Numbered from the stretch's first letter, positions 51,791-60,873 are shown. The stretch is DNA of 64,000 nt from Sphaerisporangium perillae (GCF_023276435.1 NZ_JALLPO010000003.1:62001-126000), one strand, 5' to 3'. Notes: generated by a model from the sequence alone, not told the origin. Numbers and translations are program-made.

Positions 51791-53691
51791 AACGCGCAAT
51801 CTTGATCACTGTGATCTCCCTGGCGGCGGCGATGCCCGCCACCACGGCGACAGCCGTACCGGATCCGATGACCCAGGCCATCGTGGTGCTCAGGGACCAG
51901 GTGGACCCGGGCGGGATCCAGGAGCCGGGACGGCACCGGCGCAGGGCCGCCCTGGAGCGGGCGCTGCGGGCGAGGGCCGATGCCGGGCAGCGGGATCTGC
52001 TCGGGCTGCTGCGGGCGCGGCGGTCCCAGGGACTGGTCTCCGCCGTGCGGTCGCTGTGGATCTTCAACGGGATCGCGGTGACCGCGACCCCGTCGGTGCT
52101 GTCGGAGCTCGCCGCGCGACCCGAGGTGCGGGAGATCCGGCCCGACCTGAAGATCCAGGCGCCCGCGCTACTGGCATCCACCGGTCCCGCGGAGCCGAAC
52201 GTGGCGCTCCTCGGCGCTCCGGCGCTGTGGGACCTCGGCCACCGGGGCCAGGGAGTGGTCGTGGCCACGCTGGACACCGGCGTCGACGCCACCCATCCCG
52301 ACCTCGCGGGACGCTACCGGGGGGGCGCCAACAGCTGGTACGACCCGAACGGCGAGCACCCGAGCACTCCCATCGACGTGAGCGGCCACGGCACCGCGAC
52401 CATGGGGGTCATGGTCGGCGGCGACGCGGGCGGCACCGCCATCGGCATCGCTCCGGACGCGAAGTGGATCGCTGCGAAGATCTTCAACGATAGGGGGACC
52501 GCCACCGCCGGCGGCATCCACCTCGCCATACAGTGGCTGATGGACCCGGACGGCAACCCTGACACCGCGGACGCGCCCGACGTCGTGAACAACTCTTGGA
52601 CCGGCTCCGCGGGCGGGTGCGCCCTCGACTTCCAGCTCGACCTGAGGAACCTGCGCGCGGCGGGGATCCTGCCGGTGTTCGCCGCGGGGAACTCCGGGCC
52701 GACGGCGGGATCGGTATACGCTCCCGCCAACAACGCGGAGGCGTTCGCCGTGGGCGCCACCGACAACGCCGGCGTGCTCGACCCGTCGAGCGGCCGCGGG
52801 CCCTCTCCCTGCGCGGGGGCGGCCGCCCCGCGGCTGACCGCGCCCGGCGTCAACATCACGACCACGGACCTTTACGGGCTCTACACGGTCGCCTCCGGCA
52901 CCTCGCTGTCCGCACCGCACGCGGCGGGCGCACTCGCGCTGCTCCTCAGCGCCTACCCTGACCTGGACGCCGACCGGCAGGCGGCCGCGCTGCAGAACAG
53001 CGCGGTGGATCTCGGCGCCCCGGGTTTCGACAACGACCACGGGTACGGCAGGTTGGACGCCCTGGCCGCCTACCAGTGGCTCGCCTCCGCGCCCGACTTC
53101 ACGCTGGCCGTCACGCCTTCGTCGAGGACCGCGCGCGTGGGCGGCAGCGCCGCCTACACCGCCACGGTGGGAGCGATGAACGGCTTCACCGGCGCGGTCG
53201 CGCTGTCGGTCGCCGGTCTTCCCGCCGGTGCGACCGCTTCGTGGACGCTCCCGAGCATCCCGGGGTCGGGCGGCTCGCAGCTGACCGTGTCCACCCCTGC
53301 GGGAGTGGCTCCGGGCGGCTACCCCCTGACGATCAGCGGGAGCAGCGGCGGCCTCAGCCACTCGACGCAGGTCACGCTCGTGGTCAGCGTCGGGGACTTC
53401 GCCCTCTCCGCGAGTCCCGCCACCTTGTCGGTCGTCCGAGGCGGGTCGGCGAGCTCCACCGTGTCGGTCTCTGTGGCAGGCGGTTTCAGCGGGAGCGTGT
53501 CGCTGTCGGCGAGCGGCCTGCCGTCCGGGTCGACGGCGGGCTTCGCCGCCACCCCGGTCGCGGCGCCGGGCACCTCGCGGCTGACCGTCCGCACCACCTC
53601 CTCGACCGCCCGTGGCACGTTCACCGTGATCGTCGCAGGGGTCTCGGGACCGCTCGTCCACCGGGCGACGGTGACCCTCACCGTACGGTGA
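51787..53691 (+). CDS. secreted subtilase (S8) with C-terminal Ig-like domains
   Basis: 634 aa. A signal peptide, a short propeptide and an S8 domain are visible, with Asp163 (LDTGVD), His201 (GHGTATMG) and Ser373 (SGTSLSAPH). After about residue 440 come two beta-sandwich domains beginning FTLAVTPSSRTARVGGSAAY and FALSASPATLSVVRGGSAS. It is the last gene of the operon and overlaps CopC-D by ATGA. It may process the exported oxidase or the beta-helix protein; this is inference from context. Confidence 0.88.
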   Translation: MKRAILITVISLAAAMPATTATAVPDPMTQAIVVLRDQVDPGGIQEPGRHRRRAALERALRARADAGQRDLLGLLRARRSQGLVSAVRSLWIFNGIAVTATPSVLSELAARPEVREIRPDLKIQAPALLASTGPAEPNVALLGAPALWDLGHRGQGVVVATLDTGVDATHPDLAGRYRGGANSWYDPNGEHPSTPIDVSGHGTATMGVMVGGDAGGTAIGIAPDAKWIAAKIFNDRGTATAGGIHLAIQWLMDPDGNPDTADAPDVVNNSWTGSAGGCALDFQLDLRNLRAAGILPVFAAGNSGPTAGSVYAPANNAEAFAVGATDNAGVLDPSSGRGPSPCAGAAAPRLTAPGVNITTTDLYGLYTVASGTSLSAPHAAGALALLLSAYPDLDADRQAAALQNSAVDLGAPGFDNDHGYGRLDALAAYQWLASAPDFTLAVTPSSRTARVGGSAAYTATVGAMNGFTGAVALSVAGLPAGATASWTLPSIPGSGGSQLTVSTPAGVAPGGYPLTISGSSGGLSHSTQVTLVVSVGDFALSASPATLSVVRGGSASSTVSVSVAGGFSGSVSLSASGLPSGSTAGFAATPVAAPGTSRLTVRTTSSTARGTFTVIVAGVSGPLVHRATVTLTVR

Positions 53692-53746
53692 CGCAGGCGG
53701 CAGGGATTGTCCTCGGGAAGTCCCAGGCGGAACCGCCCCAGAGACA

Positions 53747-53769
53747 GGCGGGGGTTCCACCTCCCCGCC
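53747..53769 (+). terminator. stem-loop after the copper operon
   Basis: GGCGGGG (53747-53753) pairs with CCCCGCC (53763-53769) around a 9-nt loop, 55 bp past the last stop. There is no long T run. Confidence 0.45.
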
Positions 53770-53863
53770 GCCCTTCCACCGTCGGCGCGGCGAAAACGAC
53801 AAAGGTCATCCGCCTGGGGCGAACCGGGCTCCCGGAGAAAGGCACGCAGGCCAAGATGGGTGC

Positions 53864-55027
53864 ATGCGTCTCCCCGGCTGGTTCGCCGAACGCGGCGAGC
53901 CCACCTCCCCCGAGCTGGAGCTGCGCGTCTCCACGCTCGAGCTCTTCTTCGACCTGGTCTTCGTCTTCACCGTCACCCAGCTCACCACGCTGCTCGTCAA
54001 CGGGTTCGCCGAGGAGACACCGGCCGCGGCGGCCCAGGGCGGTCCCGTCGAGGGCCCGCTGCGGGTGCTGCTGGTGTTCGGCGTCATCTGGTGGATGTAC
54101 TCCGGGTACGCCTGGCTGACCAACACGATCCCGCCCGTCCGCCCCGCCCGGCGGATCCTCATCCTGCTCGGCATGGCCGGGTTCCTCATCATGGCCCTGG
54201 CCATCCCCACGGCGTTCGACGGCGGCGGGTGGGCCTTCGCGCTGGGCTACCTGATCATCGTGCTGGTCCACGCCGGCCTCTACCTGCAGGCCACCGCGTC
54301 GTTCGTCCGCGTGGTCCCGTTCAACCTCGCCGCCACGGCGCTGCTGTTCGCCGCCGGGTTCGCCGACGGCGTCCTGGTGTACCTGCTGTGGGCGGCGGCG
54401 ATGGTGCTGCTGTGGGGCAGCCCGTACTTCATCGGGCAGAAGGGCTTCCCCCTGCACCCGGCGCACATAGTGGAGCGGCACGGCCTGCTGGTGATCGTGG
54501 CCCTCGGCTAGTCGGTCGTCGCCATCGGCATCGGCGCGCACGGCGAGGTCGGCCCGGCCCTGCTGGTCGCGGCCACCCTGGGGCTCGCCCTGGCCGCCTG
54601 CCTGTGGTGGAGCTACTTCGGCGGCGAGGACGACCAGGCCGCCGAGCACACGCTGCTGCACGCCGGCGTGGTGGGCCGCACCCGGCTCATCCTCGGCGCG
54701 TACTTCTACGCCCACATCCCGTTGCTGCTCGGGATCGTCGCGATCGCCGCCGGCGTCAAGAAGGCGATCGGCCACCCGCTGGACCACATGCACCTGGGCC
54801 CGGCGATCGCCCTGTCCGCCGGGGTGACGCTCTACCTGGCGGGGGACACGATGTACCGGCGGGTCCTCGGCATGCCCCCGCGCCCGCTCCGCGTCCTGGT
54901 GGCGGCACTGGCCCTGCCGGCGATCCTCCTCGGCCTGTGGTCGGCCCTCGCCCAACTCGCCGCCTTCACCGCCCTCCTGATCGCGGCCTTGGCCGCCGAG
55001 CACGGCACCGCCCGCCGCCCGGGCTGA
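53864..55027 (+). pseudogene. low temperature requirement A (LtrA) family gene with in-frame amber codon
   Basis: 388 codons in one frame. The first 215 read LRVSTLELFFDLVFVFTVTQL and four or five membrane helices, up to HGLLVIVALG. Then TAG (54509-54511) stands where the family has Glu of GES, and the frame resumes SVVAIGIGAHGEVGPALL and onward through further helices to the natural stop at 55027. A single G-to-T change (GAG to TAG) would explain it. The rest is free of damage, so the change is recent, an assembly error, or read through. The 3' end overlaps the minus-strand gene by 62 bp. Confidence 0.8.
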
Positions 55028-55511
55028 GAGCCGTCACGTCCCCGGGCCGCCCGGGCTTGGGGACCCTCACATGCGGTCGGGGTCGCCCCAGGGCGGCCCT
55101 GAGCCGGTGGACGTCGGGATGGGCGTCCCAGCCGCGGGCGGCGCACGTGTCCAGCACGGCGGCGGCCGTGTCCTTGAGCGCGTCGAGCACCGCCGCCGGG
55201 CGCACCTCTTCGACCGTGCGGAGCACCTCGCCGTGCCCGCTCATCGTCATCGTGCACGCCTGGCCGTCGCGGCGCATCACCGCCTCGTACGGGCCGTCCA
55301 TGAAGGTCAGCGCGCACTCCCCCGAGACGCCGGCGGCCACGTCGGCGACCTCGGCCAGCCACCAGGCGAGGATCGTCACCGGAAAGTCGAACCACCCCAC
55401 CTCGGGGAACGCGCCGCCGCCCGCCTCCAGCCAGACGGGGCCGACGATCGATCCCGCCCCCGTGCGCTCGAATCGTGAGGTGTCGACGCGCACGGAGACG
55501 CCCTCACCCAT
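54966..55511 (-). CDS. possible immunity-type protein, unknown function
   Basis: 181 aa, soluble. GAGSIVGPVWLEAGGGAFPEVGWFDFPVTILAWWLAEV followed by CALTFMDGPYEAVM (landmarks: FPEVGWFDFP, LAWWLAEV, FMDGPYE) has the acidic, aromatic style of immunity proteins in actinobacterial polymorphic toxin loci. It lies in the same direction as, and downstream of, the Rhs/Hint toxin tail at 56467-56975, with a TnpB fragment in between. The C-terminal 35 residues are Arg/Pro-rich and may be drift. Function by context only. Confidence 0.55.
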   Translation of the reverse strand: MGEGVSVRVDTSRFERTGAGSIVGPVWLEAGGGAFPEVGWFDFPVTILAWWLAEVADVAAGVSGECALTFMDGPYEAVMRRDGQACTMTMSGHGEVLRTVEEVRPAAVLDALKDTAAAVLDTCAARGWDAHPDVHRLRAALGRPRPHVRVPKPGRPGDVTALSPGGGRCRARRPRPRSGGR

Positions 55512-55625
55512 CGCCGGTGCCTCCCGCCATGCGCCTGATGTCTCCCGTCCATCCCGGCGCGGCCGCTGGATCTCCGCACGGCCACGCCCGCTCCTGCGCG
55601 ACCACCCGCTACAGGTACTGCGGAT

Positions 55626-56314
55626 TTGCGGGCCAGCACGCGCTGCGCCTTGGCCAGCCGGCGCCGCCCGGCCCGTTCATGCCGGGGGTTGGCGATCTTC
55701 CCGTCGCCGTCGGTCAAACCATCGATCGGACGCGACAACGTGACCAGCGCACTGATCCCCGCGTCGATACCGACCGACTCCCCGACCGGGTCCAACCGGC
55801 GGATCGTCTCCTCGCACAGAATGGACACAAACCACCGTCCCGCCGCATCACGCGACACCGTCACCGTCGACGGCTCCACCCCCTCAGGCAACGGACGCGA
55901 CCACACAATGTCCAGCGGACCGTCCATCCTGGCCAAGAACAACTCACCGTCGCGGTAACGGAACCCCGAACGGGTGTACTCCGCCGCCGCCCGCGACCTC
56001 TTCCGCGACTTGAACACCGGGTAGCGGGCCCGCTTGGCGAAGAAGTTCGCAAACCGCGCCTGCAGATGCCGCAGCGCCTGCTGCAACGGCACCGACGACA
56101 CCTCGCTGAGGAAACCCAGCTCTTCGGTGCGCTTCCAGCCGGTGAGCGCCGCCGAGGACTCCTCGTAGGAAAGCCCTTTGCCGTGCAGCCTGTAGGCGCG
56201 GGTACGTTCCTCCAGTGCCCTGTTGTAGACCAGGCGGACGCAGCCGAACGTGCGGGCAAGCTCCTCAGCCTGCCCGGACGTCGGGTAGAAGCGGAACTTC
56301 AACGCCCGCTTCAC
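55626..56314 (-). pseudogene. TnpB (IS605 OrfB) 5' fragment
   Basis: About 230 residues from a GTG at 56314: KRALKFRFYPTSGQAEEL, FGCVRLVYNRALEER, KSRKRSRAAAEYTRSGFRY and GIDAGISALVTLS, which is RuvC motif I with its Asp. Similarity stops after RRLAKAQRVLARK near 55626. RuvC motifs II and III and the zinc finger are missing, so it cannot cut DNA. The frame stays open further but is unrelated. An end hairpin lies upstream at 56439. Confidence 0.8.
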
Positions 56315-56385
56315 GGTTCGTGCCACGGCTCGTACTTTAGGCACGATCAACCGGATGCGAACACCGATTCGACTCCACACCATCC

Positions 56386-56428
56386 GACACCGTTCCACAC
56401 CGTGCGACGACACCGTTCCACACCGTGC
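56386..56428. repeat. 20-bp perfect direct repeat beside the TnpB fragment
   Basis: The 20-mer starting GACACCGTTCC and ending ACACCGTGC is found at 56386-56405 and 56409-56428 (23-bp period), with a weaker copy just before. It sits between the IS end hairpin and tnpB. Confidence 0.6.
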
Positions 56429-56438
56429 CGCGTTTCCT

Positions 56439-56457
56439 CCCCGCCTGAAGGCAGGGG
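56439..56457. repeat. IS200/IS605-type subterminal hairpin with bulged A
   Basis: CCCCGCC (56439-56445) pairs with GGC-A-GGGG (56450-56457) with a single bulged A and a TGAA loop. This imperfect hairpin is the style recognised by TnpA at element ends. It lies about 125 bp upstream of the TnpB start and 10 bp beyond the toxin-tail stop, marking the likely insertion edge. Confidence 0.55.
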
Positions 56458-56466
56458 TCTCCACAC

Positions 56467-56975
56467 TTAAGGAGATTCGATGAAGATCTCGCGGCCCTTG
56501 TAGACGCCCCCCAGCAGGACCCGGACGCCGTCCTTGTTGCGGCCCACGATCTCGGCGCCCTTGCAGGCGCGGCGGATGGCCCATTCGATCTGGGTGGGCG
56601 ACATTCCCTCCGCGAAGGAGGCGCTTCTCGCCGTCCCCTCGATGAGGAAGGTGACCGGCTCGGCACGCTGGACGCCCGTCTCCGGATCGGTGGCGATGAC
56701 CTCGTCGCCGACCCTGACGTCCTTGATGAGTTTGCGGGTCCCGTCGGCCATGAGCACAGCGTGTCGCCGGTGAAGCTGTTGCCCAGGCACGCGCCGAGCT
56801 TGCCGAGCCGGAAGGCCTTGCCGAACATGCCGAGCCCGCAGCCGAGGGCCACCTCGGTCCCGACGGCGCCCCAGTCGACCTTGCGGCCGGAGAGCCACTG
56901 CGTCAGGTACTCCAGTCCGCCGCCGAACAGGGCGCCGCCCCGGCCGCGTAGGCGTACAGGTTGGCCCCGACTTCC
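56467..56975 (-). pseudogene. Rhs/Hint polymorphic-toxin C-terminal remnant
   Basis: Three reading frames must be joined. GANLYAYAAG (Rhs core end) shifts to LFGGGLEYLTQWLSGRKVDWGAVGTEVALGCG and ACLGNSFTGDT, then shifts again to VLMADGTRKLIKDVRVGDEVIATDPETG, the start of a Hint (intein-like) domain. The Hint middle is missing; it runs directly into a short tail (SPTQIEWAIRRACKGAEI, LLGGVYKGREIFIESP) that may be the end of the toxin. The repeat-rich N-terminal Rhs body is absent. Dead gene; it adjoins an IS remnant and an immunity-like gene. Confidence 0.7.
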
Positions 56976-56994
56976 CTTTTAGAGCGACGCCGGA

Positions 56995-58002
56995 TCAGTG
57001 CTTTCTGGTGCTCTGGCGGATGGTGAGGCGGGGTTCGAGGAGGGTGGCGGGGGGGACGGTGGAACCTTCCAGCTTGGCCATGAGGAGGCGGACCGCCTGG
57101 TGGCCGACGTCGGCGGCCGGGATGAGGACCGAGGTGAGCGGCGGGCTGGCCCGTTCGGCGACGTCGTCGGGGCAGATGGCCACCACCGACATGTCCTCGG
57201 GCACCCGCTTGCCGAGCACCCGCAGCGCCCCGAGCACGTGGCCGACCGCCGCCTCGTTGTGCACGACGAGGCCGGACAGGGCGGGATGTTCCTCGAGGAG
57301 CGCCTTCACGGTCGCGCACACCTCGTCGAAGCTCTCTTCGCAGGGCCAGGCGACCGCCGTCATGCCGTGCGCCTGGCCGGCCTCGACGAAGCCCTCCATG
57401 GTGCGCTCGGCGTACCCGGTGCCGCGCTTGTAGACGACGTTCGGGGCGCCGAGCAGCGCGATCTCCCGGTGGCCGAGCGAGGCGAGGTGGTCGGCGCAGA
57501 TGGCGCCCGCCCGGGCGAAGTCCAGGTCCACGCAGGTCAGCCCGGAGGCGTCGGCGGGGAACCCGATCAGCACGCTGGGCTCCTCGAGCTCGCGCAGCAG
57601 CGGCACGCGCGGGTCGTGGATCTCCACGTCCATCAGCACCAGGCCGTCGACCAGGGCGCTGGCGGCGACCCGCCGCAGCCCGTCGGGCCCTTCGTCGGCG
57701 GTCATCAGCAGTACGTCGTGATCGAACTGCCGGGCCGTCGTCACGACCGAGGTGGCGAACTGCATCAGGACGGGCAGGTGCATGCCGGCGCGCAGCGGCA
57801 GGACCAGCGCGATCACGTTGGACCGCTTGCTGGCGAGCGCCCGCGCGCCCGCGTTCGGGTGGTAGCCCAGCGCCCGGACGCTCTGCATGACGCGCTGGCT
57901 CGTCGTCGCCGAGATCGCCCGCTTGCCGCTGAGCACGTACGAGACGGTGCTGACGGCGACGCCGGCGTGCTTGGCGACGTCGGCGATGGTGACCGTCCTC
58001 AA
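56995..58002 (-). CDS. LacI-family transcriptional regulator
   Basis: 335 aa. The LacI helix-turn-helix is at the N-terminus: TIADVAKHAGVAVSTVSYVLSGKRAIS, with the hinge RALGYHPNAGARALAS. A periplasmic-binding-type sugar domain follows. It starts at TTG (58002), which overlaps the GH3 stop as TTGA, so translation is coupled. GGGGG is 6 nt upstream. Three perfect palindromes in front of the GH3 gene (60874-60957) fit its operators. Expected to repress the GH3 gene and itself until a sugar binds. Confidence 0.9.
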   Translation of the reverse strand: MRTVTIADVAKHAGVAVSTVSYVLSGKRAISATTSQRVMQSVRALGYHPNAGARALASKRSNVIALVLPLRAGMHLPVLMQFATSVVTTARQFDHDVLLMTADEGPDGLRRVAASALVDGLVLMDVEIHDPRVPLLRELEEPSVLIGFPADASGLTCVDLDFARAGAICADHLASLGHREIALLGAPNVVYKRGTGYAERTMEGFVEAGQAHGMTAVAWPCEESFDEVCATVKALLEEHPALSGLVVHNEAAVGHVLGALRVLGKRVPEDMSVVAICPDDVAERASPPLTSVLIPAADVGHQAVRLLMAKLEGSTVPPATLLEPRLTIRQSTRKH

Positions 58003-60839
58003 CGAGCGCCCCCTGTGGCTTGCTGGGTGAAGCGGAGCTCGCTCACCGTGACCCCCTCGTTCTCGAACACGACATAAAGATCGTGCACTCCGGCCGCCCC
58101 GGCAAGGGGACAGGTCACGGTGGCCAGGTGGTACCTGTCCCGCGACGGTGCCACCGACACCGCCCCGATGACCTCGCCGAACAGCGGGTCGCCGAGCCGC
58201 AGCGTCAGCACGCCCCCTTCGGTGCTCGCGACCGCCAGCAGGCAGTCGGCGGCGCCGCCGGCGAAGTCGACCTCCCGGAAGGCGATCCACCCGCCGGGGT
58301 CGGTCCCCCGGACCGCGTCCCCCGCGACCCGGGCGGCGTCGCAGAGCACGATTCCGTCGTACTCGTCGTTGTCCGCCGCGTCCAGAGGCCGGGTGTAAGG
58401 ATCGCGGGCCGGGATCCGCTCGCCGGCCACCGTGAACCTGGCGCAGAGCCGGATGTCGCCCGCCGAACCGCCCACCTGCACCTTGTGCGGCGCCTCCTCC
58501 ACCACGAACCTTCCCTGGGTGACATCCCAGAACGCCAGGTCGGCGACCTCGACCACCATGGTGACGGTACGGCTCTCGCCGGGTGCGAGCCGTACCCGCT
58601 CGAAGCCGCGCAGCTGGCGCAGCGGCTGCTTGACGCGGGAGCGCTGCTGGTGGGTGTAGAGCTGGACGACCTCCGTGCCGGTCCGCGGCCCGGTGTTGGT
58701 GACGGTCACCCGCACCTTCAGCACGTCGCCGGGCTCGGCGGCAGGCGCCGACAGCCGCAGGTCGGAGTAGGCGAAGGTCGTGTAGCCGTAGCCGTGCCCG
58801 AACGGGTAGAGCGGGGTGCCGCGGTAGTACAGGTAGGTCGAGTCGGTGGCGATGATGTCGTAGTCGAACAGGTCGGGCAGCTCGCAGGCGGAGCGGTACC
58901 ACGTCTGGGTGAGCCGGCCGCCGGGGTCCGCGTCGCCGAAGAGCACGTCGGCGAGGGCGTTGCCGTACTCCTGCCCGCCGTGCGCGGACCACAGGATCGC
59001 GGGCACGTTCTCCTCGGCCCAGGTCACGGCGAACGGGTAGCCGCTGCTGATGACGAGCACGGTGTCGGGGTTGGCGGCGTGGACGGCGCGGATGAGCGCC
59101 TCCTGGGCCGGCGGCAGTCCGAGCTCGGTGCGGTCCTCGGTCTCCCTGCCGTTGACCAGGGGGTGGTCGCCGACGACCACGACGGCGACCTCGGCGGCGG
59201 CGGCCAGCTCGGCGGCGGCCTGGGCGCCGCTCTCGACCAGTTCCAGGGTGAGGACGGCCGCCGCCTCGGGATCATCGGTCAGCCGTAGGGTGCCGTCCTG
59301 CGCCAGCCCGACATGGCGGCCGGTGGAGATGTGGCGCAGGGCCAGGGTGCCGCGCGGCCGCTCGTCCAGGCGGAAGGTCTGGCGCACCTCCCAGCCGTTG
59401 GGGCCGGGCTGGTCGTTGACGAGCACGCCGTCGTCGCCCACCGAGACGTACCTGCCGTTGGCGCAGGCCCGCAGCGCGTACGCCCCTCCGCCCCAGTCGC
59501 ACAGGTCGAACCAGGCGGCGCGCGCCTCGCAGGTGGCGGCCACCGCGAGCGGTCCGCCGGCGAAGTCCTCCACGGCGGTCACGTGGCCGCCGGCCGCGTG
59601 CAGCGCGATCCGGTCGACGCCCTCGGTGAAGGTGGTCGCGCACCGCTCGGCCAGGCCGGCGCGGGCGGTGACCGAGTACGGGAGCGTGCCGCTGTACCAG
59701 TCCTCCATGAGGGTGTCGGCGAGCGGCCCGATCACAGCGACGCGCTTCGGCTCGCGCAGGGGCAGCAGGCCGTCGTTCTTCAGCAGCACGATCGACTGCG
59801 TGGCGGCCTGCCGGGCGAGGGCCTGGTGCTCGGGGCGGTTGACGACCTCCTCGGTGATGTCGTCGTAGGGGGTGCCGGGGTCGAACTCGCCGAGGCGGAA
59901 CCGGATCGCCAGGACGTGCCGGACGGCGGTGTCGATGTCGTCCTCGGCGAGCAGCCCGCGCTCCAGGGCCTTGCCGATGTGGTGCAGGGTGTCGGCGGGC
60001 CGGTCGTCATCCTGCGTGAAGCTGTCCATTCCCGCCTTGATCGCCGCCGCGTACGCCTCCGGCAGGTCCTCGTGGTACCCCTGCAGGCCGGTGAGGTTGG
60101 CCGGGGCGTAGGCGTCGCTCACCACGAGCAGATCGTCTCGCGACCAGGCGCGCACGACGTCGTTGATCAGCGGGCTGAGCATCGCCGGGCGGCCGTTGAC
60201 CAGGTTGTAGGACGGCATGAGCGAGACGGCGGCGCCGGCCTCGATGGCGGGGCGGAAGGCCCTCAGCTCGTACTCGTGCAGCACGCGGGGCGGCAGGTTG
60301 CTGGAGGTGACGCACCGGTCGGTCTCGTTGTTGTACGCCAGGAAGTGCTTGAGCGTGGGAGCGGTCTTCAGCGTGGTGGGGTGGTCGCCGCGCAGGCCCC
60401 GGGAGTAGGCCGTGCCCATCACGCCGGTCAGCCACGGGTCCTCGGAGTAGCCTTCCTCGTTGCGCCCCCACCGGGGGTCGCGCAGGGGGTTCACGACGGG
60501 CGCCCAGACGTTGAGCCCGGCGCCGGTCGGGTCCTTGTGGTGCAGCGCCACGACCTCGTCGGCCGTCGCCGCGCCGACGCGGCGCACCAGGCCGGGGTCC
60601 CAGGTGCTGGCCAGGCCGACCGCCTGCGGGAAGACGGTCGCCGGGCCGAGCCAGGCGAGCCCGTGCAGCGCCTCGGTGCCCGTGCGGAAGAGGCCGAGGC
60701 CGAGCCGCGGCACAGCCGCCTGGTACTGGTGCAGCAGGCCGACCTTCTCCTCCAGGGTGAGCCTGGCGAGGAGGTCGCCGATCCGGGCCTGGATGGGCAG
60801 GCCGGGGTCACGGAAGGTGCCTGACACCGGTTCGTTCAT
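57999..60839 (-). CDS. glycoside hydrolase family 3 with inserted fascin-like and C-terminal CBM6-like domains
   Basis: 946 aa, cytoplasmic (no signal). GH3 domain 1 has KHFLAYN and the nucleophile Asp242 in VVSDAYA. Domain 2 contains IVLLKNDGLLPL. An inserted beta-trefoil-like section (about 440-545, YALRACANGRYVSVGDDG...LALRHISTGRHVGLAQDG) sits inside the second domain. A fibronectin-III-like domain (VRVTVTNTGPRTGTEVVQLY) and a CBM6-like C-terminal domain (GGWIAFREVDFAGGAADCLL) follow. Likely an exo-beta-glucosidase or beta-xylosidase for sugars brought in by a nearby ABC importer. Start taken at 60839; 60851 would add four residues. Confidence 0.9.
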   Translation of the reverse strand: MNEPVSGTFRDPGLPIQARIGDLLARLTLEEKVGLLHQYQAAVPRLGLGLFRTGTEALHGLAWLGPATVFPQAVGLASTWDPGLVRRVGAATADEVVALHHKDPTGAGLNVWAPVVNPLRDPRWGRNEEGYSEDPWLTGVMGTAYSRGLRGDHPTTLKTAPTLKHFLAYNNETDRCVTSSNLPPRVLHEYELRAFRPAIEAGAAVSLMPSYNLVNGRPAMLSPLINDVVRAWSRDDLLVVSDAYAPANLTGLQGYHEDLPEAYAAAIKAGMDSFTQDDDRPADTLHHIGKALERGLLAEDDIDTAVRHVLAIRFRLGEFDPGTPYDDITEEVVNRPEHQALARQAATQSIVLLKNDGLLPLREPKRVAVIGPLADTLMEDWYSGTLPYSVTARAGLAERCATTFTEGVDRIALHAAGGHVTAVEDFAGGPLAVAATCEARAAWFDLCDWGGGAYALRACANGRYVSVGDDGVLVNDQPGPNGWEVRQTFRLDERPRGTLALRHISTGRHVGLAQDGTLRLTDDPEAAAVLTLELVESGAQAAAELAAAAEVAVVVVGDHPLVNGRETEDRTELGLPPAQEALIRAVHAANPDTVLVISSGYPFAVTWAEENVPAILWSAHGGQEYGNALADVLFGDADPGGRLTQTWYRSACELPDLFDYDIIATDSTYLYYRGTPLYPFGHGYGYTTFAYSDLRLSAPAAEPGDVLKVRVTVTNTGPRTGTEVVQLYTHQQRSRVKQPLRQLRGFERVRLAPGESRTVTMVVEVADLAFWDVTQGRFVVEEAPHKVQVGGSAGDIRLCARFTVAGERIPARDPYTRPLDAADNDEYDGIVLCDAARVAGDAVRGTDPGGWIAFREVDFAGGAADCLLAVASTEGGVLTLRLGDPLFGEVIGAVSVAPSRDRYHLATVTCPLAGAAGVHDLYVVFENEGVTVSELRFTQQATGGAR

Positions 60840-60873
60840 CTGGGGGACCATCCTTCGCTCACCGAGGGGCGTT

